NCBI GenBank assembly: GCA_040758375.1
Contig: JBFLWE010000019.1
Location: 5,715-69,714, forward strand
Length of the DNA: 64,000 nucleotides
Source of the DNA: CAMLIZ01 sp040758375
GTDB lineage: Bacteria > Pseudomonadota > Gammaproteobacteria > Burkholderiales > Burkholderiaceae_C
Direction of reading: 5' to 3'
A program made the position numbers and the translations under genes. Below are positions 35,901-44,278 of this stretch, piece by piece. The first letter of the stretch is position 1. Each line of letters starts with the position of its first letter. The notes below the pieces were generated by a model, which did no database searches, was not told where the DNA came from, and was given only the letters and a program-made list of their open reading frames with translations.

Positions 35901-36747
35901 ACAGCCGCGCGAACAGCGGCAGGATCTCCACGCCCGGCGGATGGTGCTTGCGCAGGTGCTCGGCCGCCTCGCGGATCTCGCGCTCGCCGGGCAGGAACAC
36001 CAGCACGTCGCCCGGGCCTTCGCGCCAGAGCTCGTCCACCGCGTCGGCGATCGCGTCGTTCAGGTCGCGCTCTTTGCTTTCTTCGAACGGCCGCCAGCGC
36101 TGCTCCACCGGGTACAGCCGGCCCGACACCATGATCACCGGCGCCGGCCCCTTGGCGGAGGCGAAATGCTGGGCGAAGCGCTCCGCGTCGATGGTGGCCG
36201 AGGTGACGATCACCTTCAGGTCCGGCCGCCGCGCCAGCACCTCGCGCAGATAGCCGAGCAGGAAGTCGATGTTGAGCGACCGCTCGTGGGCCTCGTCGAT
36301 GATGATCGTGTCGTAGGCCTTGAGCAGCGGGTCGGTCTGCGTCTCGGCCAGCAGGATGCCGTCGGTCATGAGCTTGACCGAGGCGCCCGTCTGCAGCCGG
36401 TCCTGGAAACGCACCTTGAACCCCACCACCTCGCCCAGCGGCGTGTTCAGCTCCTCGGCGATGCGCTTGGCCACCGACGAGGCGGCAATGCGGCGCGGCT
36501 GCGTGTGGCCGATCAGTCCCTGGCCGCCGGCGCCACGCCCGCGGCCCATGGCCAGCGCGATCTTGGGCAGCTGCGTGGTCTTGCCGGAACCGGTTTCGCC
36601 GCAGACGATGACCACCTGGTGCTCGGCCACGGCGCGCATGATCTCCTCGCGCTTCGCGGAGACCGGCAGCGATTCAGGGAAAGTGATCGGCGGCACCGGC
36701 GTCGCCGGACGGCCTTTTGAGGGAGGAGGAGAAACCTGCTGATTCAC
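32920..36747 (-). CDS. hrpA: ATP-dependent RNA helicase HrpA
   Basis: 1275-residue DEAH-box helicase. Motif I GETGSGKTTQLPK, motif II DEAH (IIIDEAHERSLN), SAT in TSATIDAERF and motif VI QRAGRCGRV are intact; the helicase-associated and OB-like domains and a long C-terminal DUF3418-type region follow. An Ala/Pro-rich linker (about 30 residues) lies near residue 970. Start is taken as GTG at 36747, giving NQQVSPPPSKGRP before the conserved PESLPVSAKREEI; no ATG lies in a suitable place. HrpA rescues stalled ribosomes and processes some mRNAs in other bacteria. Confidence 0.93.
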   Translation of the reverse strand: MNQQVSPPPSKGRPATPVPPITFPESLPVSAKREEIMRAVAEHQVVIVCGETGSGKTTQLPKIALAMGRGRGAGGQGLIGHTQPRRIAASSVAKRIAEELNTPLGEVVGFKVRFQDRLQTGASVKLMTDGILLAETQTDPLLKAYDTIIIDEAHERSLNIDFLLGYLREVLARRPDLKVIVTSATIDAERFAQHFASAKGPAPVIMVSGRLYPVEQRWRPFEESKERDLNDAIADAVDELWREGPGDVLVFLPGEREIREAAEHLRKHHPPGVEILPLFARLSQAEQDRVFEPHGARRIVLATNVAETSLTVPGIRYVIDSGLARVKRYSYRNKVEQLQVEPVSQAAANQRAGRCGRVANGICIRLYDEKGYAERPRFTDPEILRSSLAGVILRMKALGLGQVEDFPFIEPPKSKAIADGYALLGELNAVDERNELTTIGQELAKLPLDPRIGRMILEARERQSLAEVLIIASALSVQDVRDRPMEQAQAADEKHKKFDDEKSEFMGYLKLWKWLEESRGKQGEHKLSNRKHEQLLRDHFVSPRRVREWRDIHSQLHTVVAEHGWRLNGAPATYEQIHLAMLAGLLGNIGLKADDDEWYLGARGIKFWRHPGAHLSKKPGRWIVAAELVETTRLYARGIAAIEPQWIPWIAGHLLKTQLLEPHWEKKAAEVVALERATLYGIVVYSNRRVNFGKVDPAAAREIFIREALVAGEWDTKLPFLAHNQKLVRQVEELEHKSRRQDVLVDDALIHAFYDQQLPPEVVSGFTFERWYRDEVKKQPKLLWLTREELMRHEAAGITTSAFPRTIRLGGVDCGASYLHDPGDPKDGLTVTVPIYALNQVSEDRCEWLVPGMLKDKVLALLKSLPQKPRARLVPLPEYAEAFIADTPFADGSLLERLLKAVREKTQLDVKRADFKLDMLSPHLFMNFRVVDEHGRQLGLGRHLSTLKAELGGQARSAFQALAVLKGVVPAAPAAASAAAPAKAAAAAAPAPEAVRHTRWSFGELPELMEVKKGGQTLIGFPALIDKGTHVEIEVFDEPDVAAARHRAGLRRLVALQIKEPLKYLEKNIPELQKMAVAYMPLGTQEELREQIIDVALDKAFLQEPLPTDEAGFKARIDEGRPRLNLIAQEVARLAGTVLAEYAATVRKLKDAKPPKEVADDLQAQLQRLVPRRFLPLTPYAQLQHFPRYLKAMQLRLDKLRGDPVRDAQRLAELRPLEQRYLRRLAELKGASDARLDEYRWLLEELRVSFFAQELRTPQPVSVKRLDKAWSQLAS

Positions 36748-36840
36748 GAGGGTGCGGATTATCTGTGAGCGAGGAAGGCCACCCCCTTGCGGCACAATCC
36801 CTCGCCAACCCCCCCAACGCCTTCTCACCACGGCCCTTCG

Positions 36841-38181
36841 ATGAGCCTTGTTTTCCCCCATACCTTCGTGCCGTGGTTCCGCTCGGTGGCGCCCTATATC
36901 CATGCCTACCGGGGCAAGACCTTCGTGGTCGCCATCGTCGGCGAGGCCATCGCCGCCGGCAAGCTCAATGCCTTCGTCACCGACCTGGCGATCCTGCATG
37001 CCATGGGCATCAAGCTGGTGCTGGTGCACGGCTTTCGCCCCCAGGTGAACGAGCAGCTCGCCGCCAAGGGCCAGACCTCCAAGTTCAGCCACGGCATGCG
37101 CATCACCGACGCGGTGGCACTCGACTGTGCGCAAGAGGCCGCCGGGCAGCTGCGTTTCGAGATCGAGGCGGCATTCTCGCAAGGGCTGCCCAACACGCCG
37201 ATGGCCAACGCCACCGTGCGCCTGGTCTCGGGCAACTTCCTCACCGCACGGCCGGTAGGCATCGTCGACGGCGTCGACTTCCAGTCCAGCGGCCTGGTGC
37301 GCAAGGTGGATGCCGCCGCGATCAGCCGCGCCATGGACACCGGCGCCATCGTGCTGCTCTCGCCTTTCGGCTTCTCGCCCACGGGCGAGGCGTTCAACCT
37401 CGCGATGGAGGAGGTGGCCACCAGCACCGCGATCGCGCTGCAGGCCGACAAACTGGTGTTCCTGACCGAGCTGCCGGGTGTCCCCGAAAACCTGAAAGAC
37501 CCTGAAAGCGCCATCGACACCGAGCTGACGCTGGCCGACGCCGAGAAGCTGCTCGCGCAGCTGCCGCGGCCAACGCAGCCGAGCGAGATCGCCTTTTACC
37601 TGCAGCACTGCGTCAACGCCTGCCGCCAAGGCGTGGAACGCTCCCACATCCTGCCGTTCGCGGTGGACGGCGCGCTGCTGATGGAGGTGTACACGCACGA
37701 CGGCATCGGCACCATGGTGGTGGACGAAAAACTCGAAAGCCTGCGCGAAGCCACCGCCGACGACATCGGCGGCATCCTGCAGCTCATCGAGCCTTTCGAG
37801 CGCGACGGCACCCTGGTCAAGCGCGACCGCACCGAGATCGAGCGCGACATCGACCACTACACCGTGATCGAGCACGACGGCGTGATCTTCGGCTGTGCGG
37901 CGCTGTATCCCTACCCGGAGTCCAAAACCGGCGAAATGGCCGCGCTCACCGTCTCCGGCGCCGTGCAGGGCCAGGGCGACGGCGAGCGCATCCTCAAGCG
38001 CATCGAGCAGCGCGCCAAGGCCATGGGGCTGACCAGCATCTTCGTGCTGACCACGCGCACGATGCACTGGTTCATCAAGCGCGGATTCCAGGTGGTCGAC
38101 CCCGAATGGCTGCCCGAAGCCCGCAAGCGCAAATACAACTGGGACCGGCGCTCGCAAGTGCTGGTCAAGAAACTGGCTTAA
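36841..38181 (+). CDS. argA: Amino-acid N-acetyltransferase (N-acetylglutamate synthase)
   Basis: 446-residue enzyme of classic ArgA layout: an N-terminal amino-acid-kinase fold (residues about 1-290, VLVHGFRPQVNEQL, SPFGFSPTGEAFNL) that binds arginine for feedback control, and a C-terminal GNAT domain (about 295-446, GEMAALTVSGAVQGQGDG with acetyl-CoA loop, RGFQVVDPEWLP). It catalyses the first step of arginine synthesis in the cytoplasm. ATG 36841 matches the family N-terminus (FVPWFRSVAPYIHAYRGKTF). The next gene follows after 11 bp. Confidence 0.95.
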   Translation: MSLVFPHTFVPWFRSVAPYIHAYRGKTFVVAIVGEAIAAGKLNAFVTDLAILHAMGIKLVLVHGFRPQVNEQLAAKGQTSKFSHGMRITDAVALDCAQEAAGQLRFEIEAAFSQGLPNTPMANATVRLVSGNFLTARPVGIVDGVDFQSSGLVRKVDAAAISRAMDTGAIVLLSPFGFSPTGEAFNLAMEEVATSTAIALQADKLVFLTELPGVPENLKDPESAIDTELTLADAEKLLAQLPRPTQPSEIAFYLQHCVNACRQGVERSHILPFAVDGALLMEVYTHDGIGTMVVDEKLESLREATADDIGGILQLIEPFERDGTLVKRDRTEIERDIDHYTVIEHDGVIFGCAALYPYPESKTGEMAALTVSGAVQGQGDGERILKRIEQRAKAMGLTSIFVLTTRTMHWFIKRGFQVVDPEWLPEARKRKYNWDRRSQVLVKKLA

Positions 38182-38192
38182 GGAGAAGCAAT

Positions 38193-38468
38193 ATGGCACG
38201 CATGGTGCAATGTGTTTACCTGAAGAAAGAGGCCGAAGGGCTTGACTTTCCGCCTTACCCTGGGGAACTGGGCAAACGCATCTATGACAACGTGAGCAAG
38301 GAAGCTTTCGAATCGTGGAAGCGCCACCAGACGATGCTGGTCAATGAAAATCGCCTCAACTTGGCCGATGCACGCGCCAGGCAGTACCTGGCGCGGCAGA
38401 TGGAGCGGTTTTTCTTCGGAGATGGCGCCGACCAGCCGGCGGGTTATGTACCGCCTTCGGGCAGCTGA
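38193..38468 (+). CDS. yggX: Iron-trafficking/oxidative-damage protection protein YggX
   Basis: 91-residue YggX-family protein: VQCVYLKKEAEGLDFPPYPG with the conserved Cys near the N-terminus, GKRIYDNVSKEAFESW and RLNLADARARQYLARQME. Family members limit iron-mediated damage to Fe-S clusters. A strong AAGGAG site precedes ATG 38193. It lies 11 bp after argA on the same strand, so the two are probably co-transcribed. Confidence 0.95.
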   Translation: MARMVQCVYLKKEAEGLDFPPYPGELGKRIYDNVSKEAFESWKRHQTMLVNENRLNLADARARQYLARQMERFFFGDGADQPAGYVPPSGS

Positions 38469-38493
38469 TAGTTCCCTGTTTGAGCCGGGTATG

Positions 38494-38522
38494 CGGCGGC
38501 GGTGATATATTCACCGCCGCCG
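38494..38522 (+). promoter_or_regulatory. Perfect 12-bp inverted repeat containing an extended -10, upstream of the H-NS gene
   Basis: CGGCGGCGGTGA and TCACCGCCGCCG flank TATAT. The centre reads TGATATATT, a good extended -10 element (TGn-TATATT) about 35 bp upstream of the GTG start. The palindrome could be an operator, a terminator for argA-yggX, or both; the T-rich stretch after it is short and interrupted. Confidence 0.55.
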
Positions 38523-38546
38523 TTTCACTTTTCCAGGAGACGATTC

Positions 38547-38855
38547 GTGCCTACCCTGCAGGAACTGCTTGCCCAGAAGGCCGCGCTCGAAAAACAGATT
38601 GCCGAAACCCAGCGCCAGGAACGCGCCGACGCAATCGCCAAGGTCAAATCCCTGATGGCTGAATACGGCCTCAGCGCCGCCGATATCGTGGGCAAGTCAC
38701 CCGCCGCCCCACGTGCGCCCTCGGCCGGCAAGAAGGTCGCGCCCAAGTACCGCAATCCCGACACCGGAGAAACCTGGACCGGCCGCGGGCTGCAACCCAA
38801 CTGGCTGAAAAGCGCGCTGGCGTCCGGCAAGAAGCTCACCGACTTCGCGCTTTGA
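38547..38855 (+). CDS. H-NS-family nucleoid-associated protein
   Basis: 102-residue DNA-binding protein with an N-terminal helical oligomerisation part (LQELLAQKAALEKQIAETQRQ), a flexible Ala/Pro/Lys linker, and a C-terminal H-NS domain YRNPDTGETWTGRGLQPNW. Such proteins silence AT-rich or foreign DNA. The start is GTG at 38547: AGGAGA lies 8 nt upstream, and the first residues PTLQELLAQK fit the family; the next ATG would delete the oligomerisation helix. A terminator follows at 38897. Confidence 0.88.
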   Translation: MPTLQELLAQKAALEKQIAETQRQERADAIAKVKSLMAEYGLSAADIVGKSPAAPRAPSAGKKVAPKYRNPDTGETWTGRGLQPNWLKSALASGKKLTDFAL

Positions 38856-38896
38856 CTTGTTCGGCTTGACAGGCAAACGAATACCCACGTCTCGAA

Positions 38897-38920
38897 GGGT
38901 CGCCTCCGGCGGCCCTTTTT
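38897..38920 (+). terminator. Rho-independent terminator after the H-NS gene
   Basis: GGGTCGCC-TCC-GGCGGCCC (8-bp stem with one G-T pair) followed by five T, 42 bp after the stop. Confidence 0.8.
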
Positions 38921-39013
38921 GCTGGGATTTCGATCGCGGCCACCCCCTTTGACTGGGGGCATCGCCCGGCAGAAGCGGCTGATACGATTCGCCGGATTTG
39001 CCCGCCCAAACCC

Positions 39014-41218
39014 GTGTCGCCCACGCTTTCCGCCCCTGCCGCCGCTGCCAGCCATTGGCTGGGCCGCGCCTGGCTGGCGGCCACGTCGTGGTGGCGGTCG
39101 CGCGTGGCCGCCCATCGCTGGCAATTGGCGCTCGAGGGCTCGAATATCGGCGTGGCCGACTGGAACCTCCACACCGGACGCGGCTACACCTCCCCGCGCT
39201 GGCGCAGTCTGCTCGACGACCAGGACGGAACCACCAGCACACCCGCCGGCTGGCTGGCTCGCATGCACGACGACGACCGCCCGCGGCTGCAACAAGCGCT
39301 GCAGGCACTGTCCGCACCCGGCCAGGAGGGTTTCCGCCACGACCTGCGCATGCACACCCGCGCGGGCTGGAAGTGGTTCGAGGCCCGCGCGGTGGTGGCC
39401 GAGCGGGGCGCCGACGGCCGCACCCGCCGCGTCGTGGTGGCGGTGGCCGACGTAGCCGAGCGCCGCGGCGCCGAAGAACGCCAGCGGCTTTCGGCCAAGC
39501 TGTTCCAGCACCTGCACGAGGGCTTGCTGATCACCGACGCTGAGTTGCGCGTGCTCGACGTGAACCCCACCTATTGCCAGATCACCGGTCTGTCGCGCCA
39601 GGAGGTGCTGGGCCGCGTGCCCGCGCTGCTGCAGCCGGCCGCGGAAGGCGCCGCGCGCGAGCAGCAGGCCGCCATGTGGGCCAGCCTGCGCGCCACCGGC
39701 ACCTGGCGCGGCGAGCTGGTGCAGCGGCGCCGCAACGGCGACCCCTGCGCACTGCACCTGACCATTTCCACCGTGCAGGGCTCGGAAGGCCGCGTGCGCA
39801 ACCATGTGCTGGTGATCTCCGACATCACCGAGCAGCGGCTGCAGCGCGAGCGGCTGGAACGCCAGGCCCATTTCGACGAACTCACCCGCCTGCCCAACCG
39901 CACCCGGCTGGCCCAGATGATGAGCGAGGCCATGGTCGCCTGCGAGCGCGAGGGCTGCCTGCTGGCGGTGTGCTACCTCGATCTCGACCACTTCAAGCCC
40001 GTGAACGACCGTTTCGGCCATGCGGCGGGCGACCGGCTGCTGGTCGAGCTGGCCGGCCGGCTGCGCGGTGCGCTGCGCAGCCACGCCGCCTGGTCCGATG
40101 CCGCAGCCCGGCTGGGCGGCGACGAATTCGTGCTGCTGCTGCGCACCGGCACGCTGGACGAGGCCCGGCTGGCGGTGGAGCGCGTACTGCGGGTGGTATG
40201 CCAGCCATATGTGATCGGCCCGGGCTTCGAGGCCGTGCAGATCACCGCGAGCGTGGGGGCCACCGTCTACCCGCTGGACCGCGGCGACCCGGACACGCTG
40301 CTTCGGCATGCCGACCATGCGATGTACGGTGCCAAGCAGTCGGGCCGCAACGGCTACCTGTTCTTCGACCCCGAGCACAGCCGCCGCACCGAGGAGCGGG
40401 TCATGGCCATCGGCCGCCTGCAAGAAGCGCTGGACCACCACGAGCTGGTGCTGCACTACCAGCCCAAGGTGGACATGCGCCATGGGCGGGTGCTGGGCGT
40501 CGAGGCCCTGCTGCGCTGGAACCATCCCGAGCAAGGCCTGCTGCCGCCGGGGCAGTTCCTGCCCCTGGTGGAACACACCGGCCTGTCCGCCAGCATCGGA
40601 GACTGGGTGCTGGAGCAGGCGCTGGACCAGCTGGGGTTGTGGCAGCGCATGGGGCTGGACCTGAGCATCAGCGTCAACGTTTCCGCGCGCCACCTGCAGG
40701 AGCCCGACTTCGCACAACGCCTGACCGAGCTGCTCGCCCGCCATCCGCAGTCGCTGGGCCCCAAGCTCGAGCTGGAGGTGCTGGAGACCGCCGCACTGGC
40801 CGACGTGGCCTATACCTCGGCCTTGCTCGACAGCTGCCGCCGGCTGGGCGTGCGCTTCGCGCTCGACGATTTCGGCACCGGCTACTCCACCCTCACCTAC
40901 CTGAAGCAGTTGCCGGTCGACGTGTTGAAGATCGACCGCTCGTTCGTGCACAACATGCTGGACGACGCACAGGACCTGGCCATCGTCGAGGGCGTGATCG
41001 GCCTGGCGCGCACCTTCGGCTGCAGCGTGGTGGCCGAAGGCGTGGAAGCCCCGGCCCAGGCACGCATGCTGATCGAGCTGGGCTGCGAGATCGGCCAGGG
41101 CCTGGGCCTGTCGCCCGCCATGCCGGCCGAAGAGGTGTACCGCTGGGTGCGCGACTACCGCGGGCCGTTCGCCCTGTCAGCCGCCGCCGGCAGCGAGGTG
41201 ATGCCCGCCCACGGCTGA
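39014..41218 (+). CDS. PAS-GGDEF-EAL cyclic-di-GMP protein
   Basis: 734 residues: an N-terminal PAS-like region (about 35-150), a clearer PAS domain (about 160-280, LFQHLHEGLLITDAELRVLDVN), a GGDEF domain with intact GGDEF (368-372), and an EAL domain with E497-A498-L499, DDFGTGYS and AEGVE. Both catalytic signatures are present, so it could make and/or break c-di-GMP; dual-domain proteins usually favour one activity. No transmembrane segment is clear, although SHWLGRAWLAATSWW is hydrophobic. The C-terminal EAL tail QGLGLSPAMP departs from the common QGY/F form. The start is GTG 39014. Confidence 0.88.
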   Translation: MSPTLSAPAAAASHWLGRAWLAATSWWRSRVAAHRWQLALEGSNIGVADWNLHTGRGYTSPRWRSLLDDQDGTTSTPAGWLARMHDDDRPRLQQALQALSAPGQEGFRHDLRMHTRAGWKWFEARAVVAERGADGRTRRVVVAVADVAERRGAEERQRLSAKLFQHLHEGLLITDAELRVLDVNPTYCQITGLSRQEVLGRVPALLQPAAEGAAREQQAAMWASLRATGTWRGELVQRRRNGDPCALHLTISTVQGSEGRVRNHVLVISDITEQRLQRERLERQAHFDELTRLPNRTRLAQMMSEAMVACEREGCLLAVCYLDLDHFKPVNDRFGHAAGDRLLVELAGRLRGALRSHAAWSDAAARLGGDEFVLLLRTGTLDEARLAVERVLRVVCQPYVIGPGFEAVQITASVGATVYPLDRGDPDTLLRHADHAMYGAKQSGRNGYLFFDPEHSRRTEERVMAIGRLQEALDHHELVLHYQPKVDMRHGRVLGVEALLRWNHPEQGLLPPGQFLPLVEHTGLSASIGDWVLEQALDQLGLWQRMGLDLSISVNVSARHLQEPDFAQRLTELLARHPQSLGPKLELEVLETAALADVAYTSALLDSCRRLGVRFALDDFGTGYSTLTYLKQLPVDVLKIDRSFVHNMLDDAQDLAIVEGVIGLARTFGCSVVAEGVEAPAQARMLIELGCEIGQGLGLSPAMPAEEVYRWVRDYRGPFALSAAAGSEVMPAHG

Positions 41219-41230
41219 GGGCCGGGCGGC

Positions 41231-42004
41231 CTACTGGATGTCGAACACGAGTTCGACGATGCCCTGCTGTGAATGCAGCAGCGGCTGGAAGCGCCATTGC
41301 GCCACCGCCTCCACCGCGGCCGTGTTCAGGCGCGCATGGCTGGTCTTCAGCACTTCTGGATCGCGCACGGAACCGTCGGGCAGCACCTCGAACCGCACCT
41401 GCACCGAGCCTTTCTGGAGCCGCCGCACGACCGCGGGCGGGAAATCGGGGTCCACCTGGTGCACCAGCACCAACGGCATGTCCACCGGTTCGGGCGCGGG
41501 CTTGGCCGGGGCGGTCGACGGGGCCAGTGCCATGGCGTCGGCGGCGGTGTCGGTTGAAGGGGCCGAGGCCTGGGATGCAGCGGAAGACGCTGGCAGCGCC
41601 TCGGCGCTGGCGGTCGGCCCCGCAACGGGGTCTGCCGCAGTCTCCGCCAACGCGGCCGGGGCCGCGGGCTTGCCGACGGCGACCGGGGTCTCGGAGTCCG
41701 AGATCTCCGCCGTCCGGGCCGGTTCTGCCGGCGTCTCGGGCCGCGTTCGCACCATCGGTTTGGGCGCCGGCGCGGCCGCCGCCGCAGGCTTGTCGTCCGC
41801 GCCACGCCGTGGCTTGTCAGCGTGGATCAGGATCCACTTGAACACCTTGTCGGCTTCCCGCTGCGCCCGCGCCGCCGCGGCCGCATGTTTGGGATCGACC
41901 GCCGACTCCTGTGCCCCCAGCGCCGGCGCAAAGCCAAGCCCGGCACACAGGACGGCCAAGCATGTCCTCTGCCGAATGAACCCCTGCGCACCCACCTGAT
42001 GCAT
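41231..42004 (-). CDS. TonB C-terminal-domain periplasmic protein
   Basis: 257 residues with a cleavable-looking signal peptide (CLAVLCAGLGFAPALGA) instead of the usual uncleaved TonB anchor, a long Ala/Pro-rich linker (about 60-175), and a C-terminal TonB domain (PDFPPAVVRRLQKGSVQVRFEVLPDGSV, AVAQWRFQP). It could contact TonB-dependent receptors or act as a soluble partner rather than a proton-driven transducer. The start at 42004 is preferred over 42019 because GGGAG lies 8 nt upstream. It is divergent from dnaG. Confidence 0.75.
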   Translation of the reverse strand: MHQVGAQGFIRQRTCLAVLCAGLGFAPALGAQESAVDPKHAAAAARAQREADKVFKWILIHADKPRRGADDKPAAAAAPAPKPMVRTRPETPAEPARTAEISDSETPVAVGKPAAPAALAETAADPVAGPTASAEALPASSAASQASAPSTDTAADAMALAPSTAPAKPAPEPVDMPLVLVHQVDPDFPPAVVRRLQKGSVQVRFEVLPDGSVRDPEVLKTSHARLNTAAVEAVAQWRFQPLLHSQQGIVELVFDIQ

Positions 42005-42167
42005 GACGTGTTCTCCCATCCCGCGCCGTGTAACCAGCGGTAGCGCCGGGAGTGTAGTCAGGCTACACCACCGGTTGATCGGTTGAAACCCCGGCCCAGC
42101 GGCCGCAATGCGTGCACAAAGTCCGCCCCGGGCGCCGCCCGCGAGCCCCCGCCGCTAGACTGCCGGG

Positions 42168-44003
42168 GTGATTCCCGCCGGCTTCATCCAAGACCTGCTT
42201 TCGCGCCTGGACATCGTCGACATCGTCGGCCGCCACGTCGAACTCAAGAAGGCCGGCATCAACCACAAAGGCCTTTGCCCCTTTCACGGAGAGAAGACGC
42301 CCAGCTTCATCGTCAGCCCGAGCCGCCAGACTTATCACTGCTTCGGCTGTGGCGCCCATGGCGATGCGCTGCGCTTCCTGATGGAACACGCCGGGCTCGG
42401 CTTCGTGGACGCGGTGCACGAGCTGGCCCAGCAGGCGGGCATGACGGTGCCCGAGGACGACACCACCCCCGAGGAGCGCGCACGGGCGTCGCAGCGCAAG
42501 GCGCAGCAGGTGTCGCTCACCTCGGTGCTGGCGCGGGCGTCCGACCATTACCGCCAGCAGCTCAAGAGCAGCCCCCGAGCCATCGACTACCTCAAGCGCC
42601 GCGGCCTCACCGGCCAGATCGCGGCCCGCTTCGCGATGGGCTACGCCCCACCCGGCTGGCGCAGCCTGGCCAGCGTGTTCGCGCAGTACGACGACCCGTT
42701 GCTGGCCGAGGCAGGCCTGGTGATCGTGCAGGGCGAGGACGAAGCCGAGCAGAAGCGCTACGACCGCTTCCGCGACCGCATCATGTTCCCGATCCGCTCG
42801 GTGCAAGGCGAGGTCATCGGCTTCGGCGGCCGCGTGCTCGACCAGGGCGAGCCGAAGTACCTCAACTCCCCGGAAACGCCGGTGTTCGTCAAGGGCCGCG
42901 AACTCTATGGGCTGTACGAGGCCCGTCATGCCTTACGCGACAAGGGCTACGTGCTGGTGGTCGAGGGCTACATGGACGTGGTGGCGCTGGCGCAGCTCGG
43001 TTTTCCGAATGCGGTCGCCACCCTGGGCACCGCCTGCACCGCCGACCATGTGCAAAAGCTGTTCCGCTTCACCGACAGCGTGGTGTTCAGCTTCGACGGC
43101 GACGCGGCCGGCCGGCGCGCCGCCGGGCGCGCGCTGGAAGCCGCGCTGCCGCACGCCAGCGACACCCGCAACATCCGCTTCCTGTTCCTGCCGCCCGAGC
43201 ACGACCCCGATTCCTACGTACGCGAGCATGGCTCCGCGGCCTTCGAGCAATGCATCGCCCAAGCCGTGCCGCTGTCGCGCCAACTGGTCGAGGCGGCCGC
43301 GGAGGGCTGCGACCTCGCCAGCGCCGAGGGCCGATCGAAGATGCTCGCCCAGGCCCGTCCGCTGTGGCAGGCGCTGCCCGAGGGCGTATTGCGGCGCCAG
43401 ATCCTCGGCGACCTGGCGGCCCAGGGCGGCGTGTCCAGCGACGACCTGCTTTCGCTGTGGGGGCATGCGGCACGCCGCCCGTCCGAGCGGGTGAATTCGG
43501 GCGCCCAGACTTCCCCGCGCAACGAGCGCCGCGCGGGCGGCACGCGCCGCCTGCTGCAAGGCGCCCCCACACTGCTCGACCGGGCCTTGTGGCTGCTGGT
43601 GATCCGTTGCGAACTCTGGGACACGCTCGGTCCCTCGGCGCACGACCTGCTGGCCGACCAGCCGGCCCCCTATGGCCCGGCCTTCGCCTGGCTGGAGCGA
43701 CATCTGCACGAACACGGGCCCGCGCAGTCGCAGGTGCTGCTGGAAGCCTTGGCACAGCAAGACCTCGGGCCGCAGGGGCCGGCGCTGGTGCACCGCATTG
43801 CCCAGCTGCACGAGGTGGAGCCGGGGGTGGACCTGGCCCAGGAGCTCACCCTGGTGCTGGACCGCCTGCTGCTGCGGGCACTGGAAGACGAACGCAAGCT
43901 GCTGCTCGAGTCCGGCCCCTTGTCGGACCAGGACGCCGCCCACGCCCGGGAACTCCTGCAGCGCTGGGCCGATCTGAAGAAGCGGTTGCCCACCGGCGCC
44001 TGA
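42168..44003 (+). CDS. dnaG: DNA primase
   Basis: 611-residue primase that makes RNA primers at the replication fork. The N-terminal zinc finger has C37, H40, C58 and C61 (CPFHGEK, HCFGCG); the TOPRIM core has VVEGYMDVVAL and FSFDGDAAGRRA; the C-terminal region is the helicase-binding domain. The start is GTG at 42168, giving IPAGFIQDLLSRLDIVDIVG. It is followed by rpoD after 377 bp, the conserved macromolecular-synthesis order without rpsU in this window. Confidence 0.95.
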   Translation: MIPAGFIQDLLSRLDIVDIVGRHVELKKAGINHKGLCPFHGEKTPSFIVSPSRQTYHCFGCGAHGDALRFLMEHAGLGFVDAVHELAQQAGMTVPEDDTTPEERARASQRKAQQVSLTSVLARASDHYRQQLKSSPRAIDYLKRRGLTGQIAARFAMGYAPPGWRSLASVFAQYDDPLLAEAGLVIVQGEDEAEQKRYDRFRDRIMFPIRSVQGEVIGFGGRVLDQGEPKYLNSPETPVFVKGRELYGLYEARHALRDKGYVLVVEGYMDVVALAQLGFPNAVATLGTACTADHVQKLFRFTDSVVFSFDGDAAGRRAAGRALEAALPHASDTRNIRFLFLPPEHDPDSYVREHGSAAFEQCIAQAVPLSRQLVEAAAEGCDLASAEGRSKMLAQARPLWQALPEGVLRRQILGDLAAQGGVSSDDLLSLWGHAARRPSERVNSGAQTSPRNERRAGGTRRLLQGAPTLLDRALWLLVIRCELWDTLGPSAHDLLADQPAPYGPAFAWLERHLHEHGPAQSQVLLEALAQQDLGPQGPALVHRIAQLHEVEPGVDLAQELTLVLDRLLLRALEDERKLLLESGPLSDQDAAHARELLQRWADLKKRLPTGA

Positions 44004-44063
44004 AAGCGTTGCAAAAAAGGGCTTAACAACGGGCTCCGAGCGCCCGAAAGAGTCCTTGCGTTT

Positions 44064-44101
44064 TTGACGGCAAGCCCTACATCGACAATAATGTAGGGTT
44101 T
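44064..44101 (+). promoter_or_regulatory. rpoD promoter overlapped by an inverted repeat
   Basis: TTGACG (44064-44069), 17-bp spacer, AATAAT (44087-44092). The -10 region is embraced by CCCTACAT (44075-44082) and ATGTAGGG (44091-44098); extending the arms gives 10 of 11 matches (44072-44082 and 44091-44101). A regulator bound here would block the promoter. Confidence 0.7.
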
Positions 44102-44278
44102 GTTGCCGCGGCAAGAGTGACAGCAGCACAACGCCTAGGACACCAGGGCTAAAGGCCACCCTCGACAAGGGTCACCATTGAAGGCCACCGTTCCCTCCCC
44201 TAGCCAGCTGCAAGACAGAGTCGTCCACGCGATCTTGCCTGCCCGACGCCCGCCGATGCGCCGCCCTGCAGGGGCCGT

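Noticed and set aside
33121..36720. 1199-codon plus-strand open frame over hrpA
   Set aside because: Antisense to a well-matched helicase; composition is that of a shadow frame.
42051..42067. GTGTAG/CTACAC inverted repeat upstream of dnaG
   Set aside because: Six-base arms with a 5-nt loop are short and expected by chance; no promoter elements align with it.
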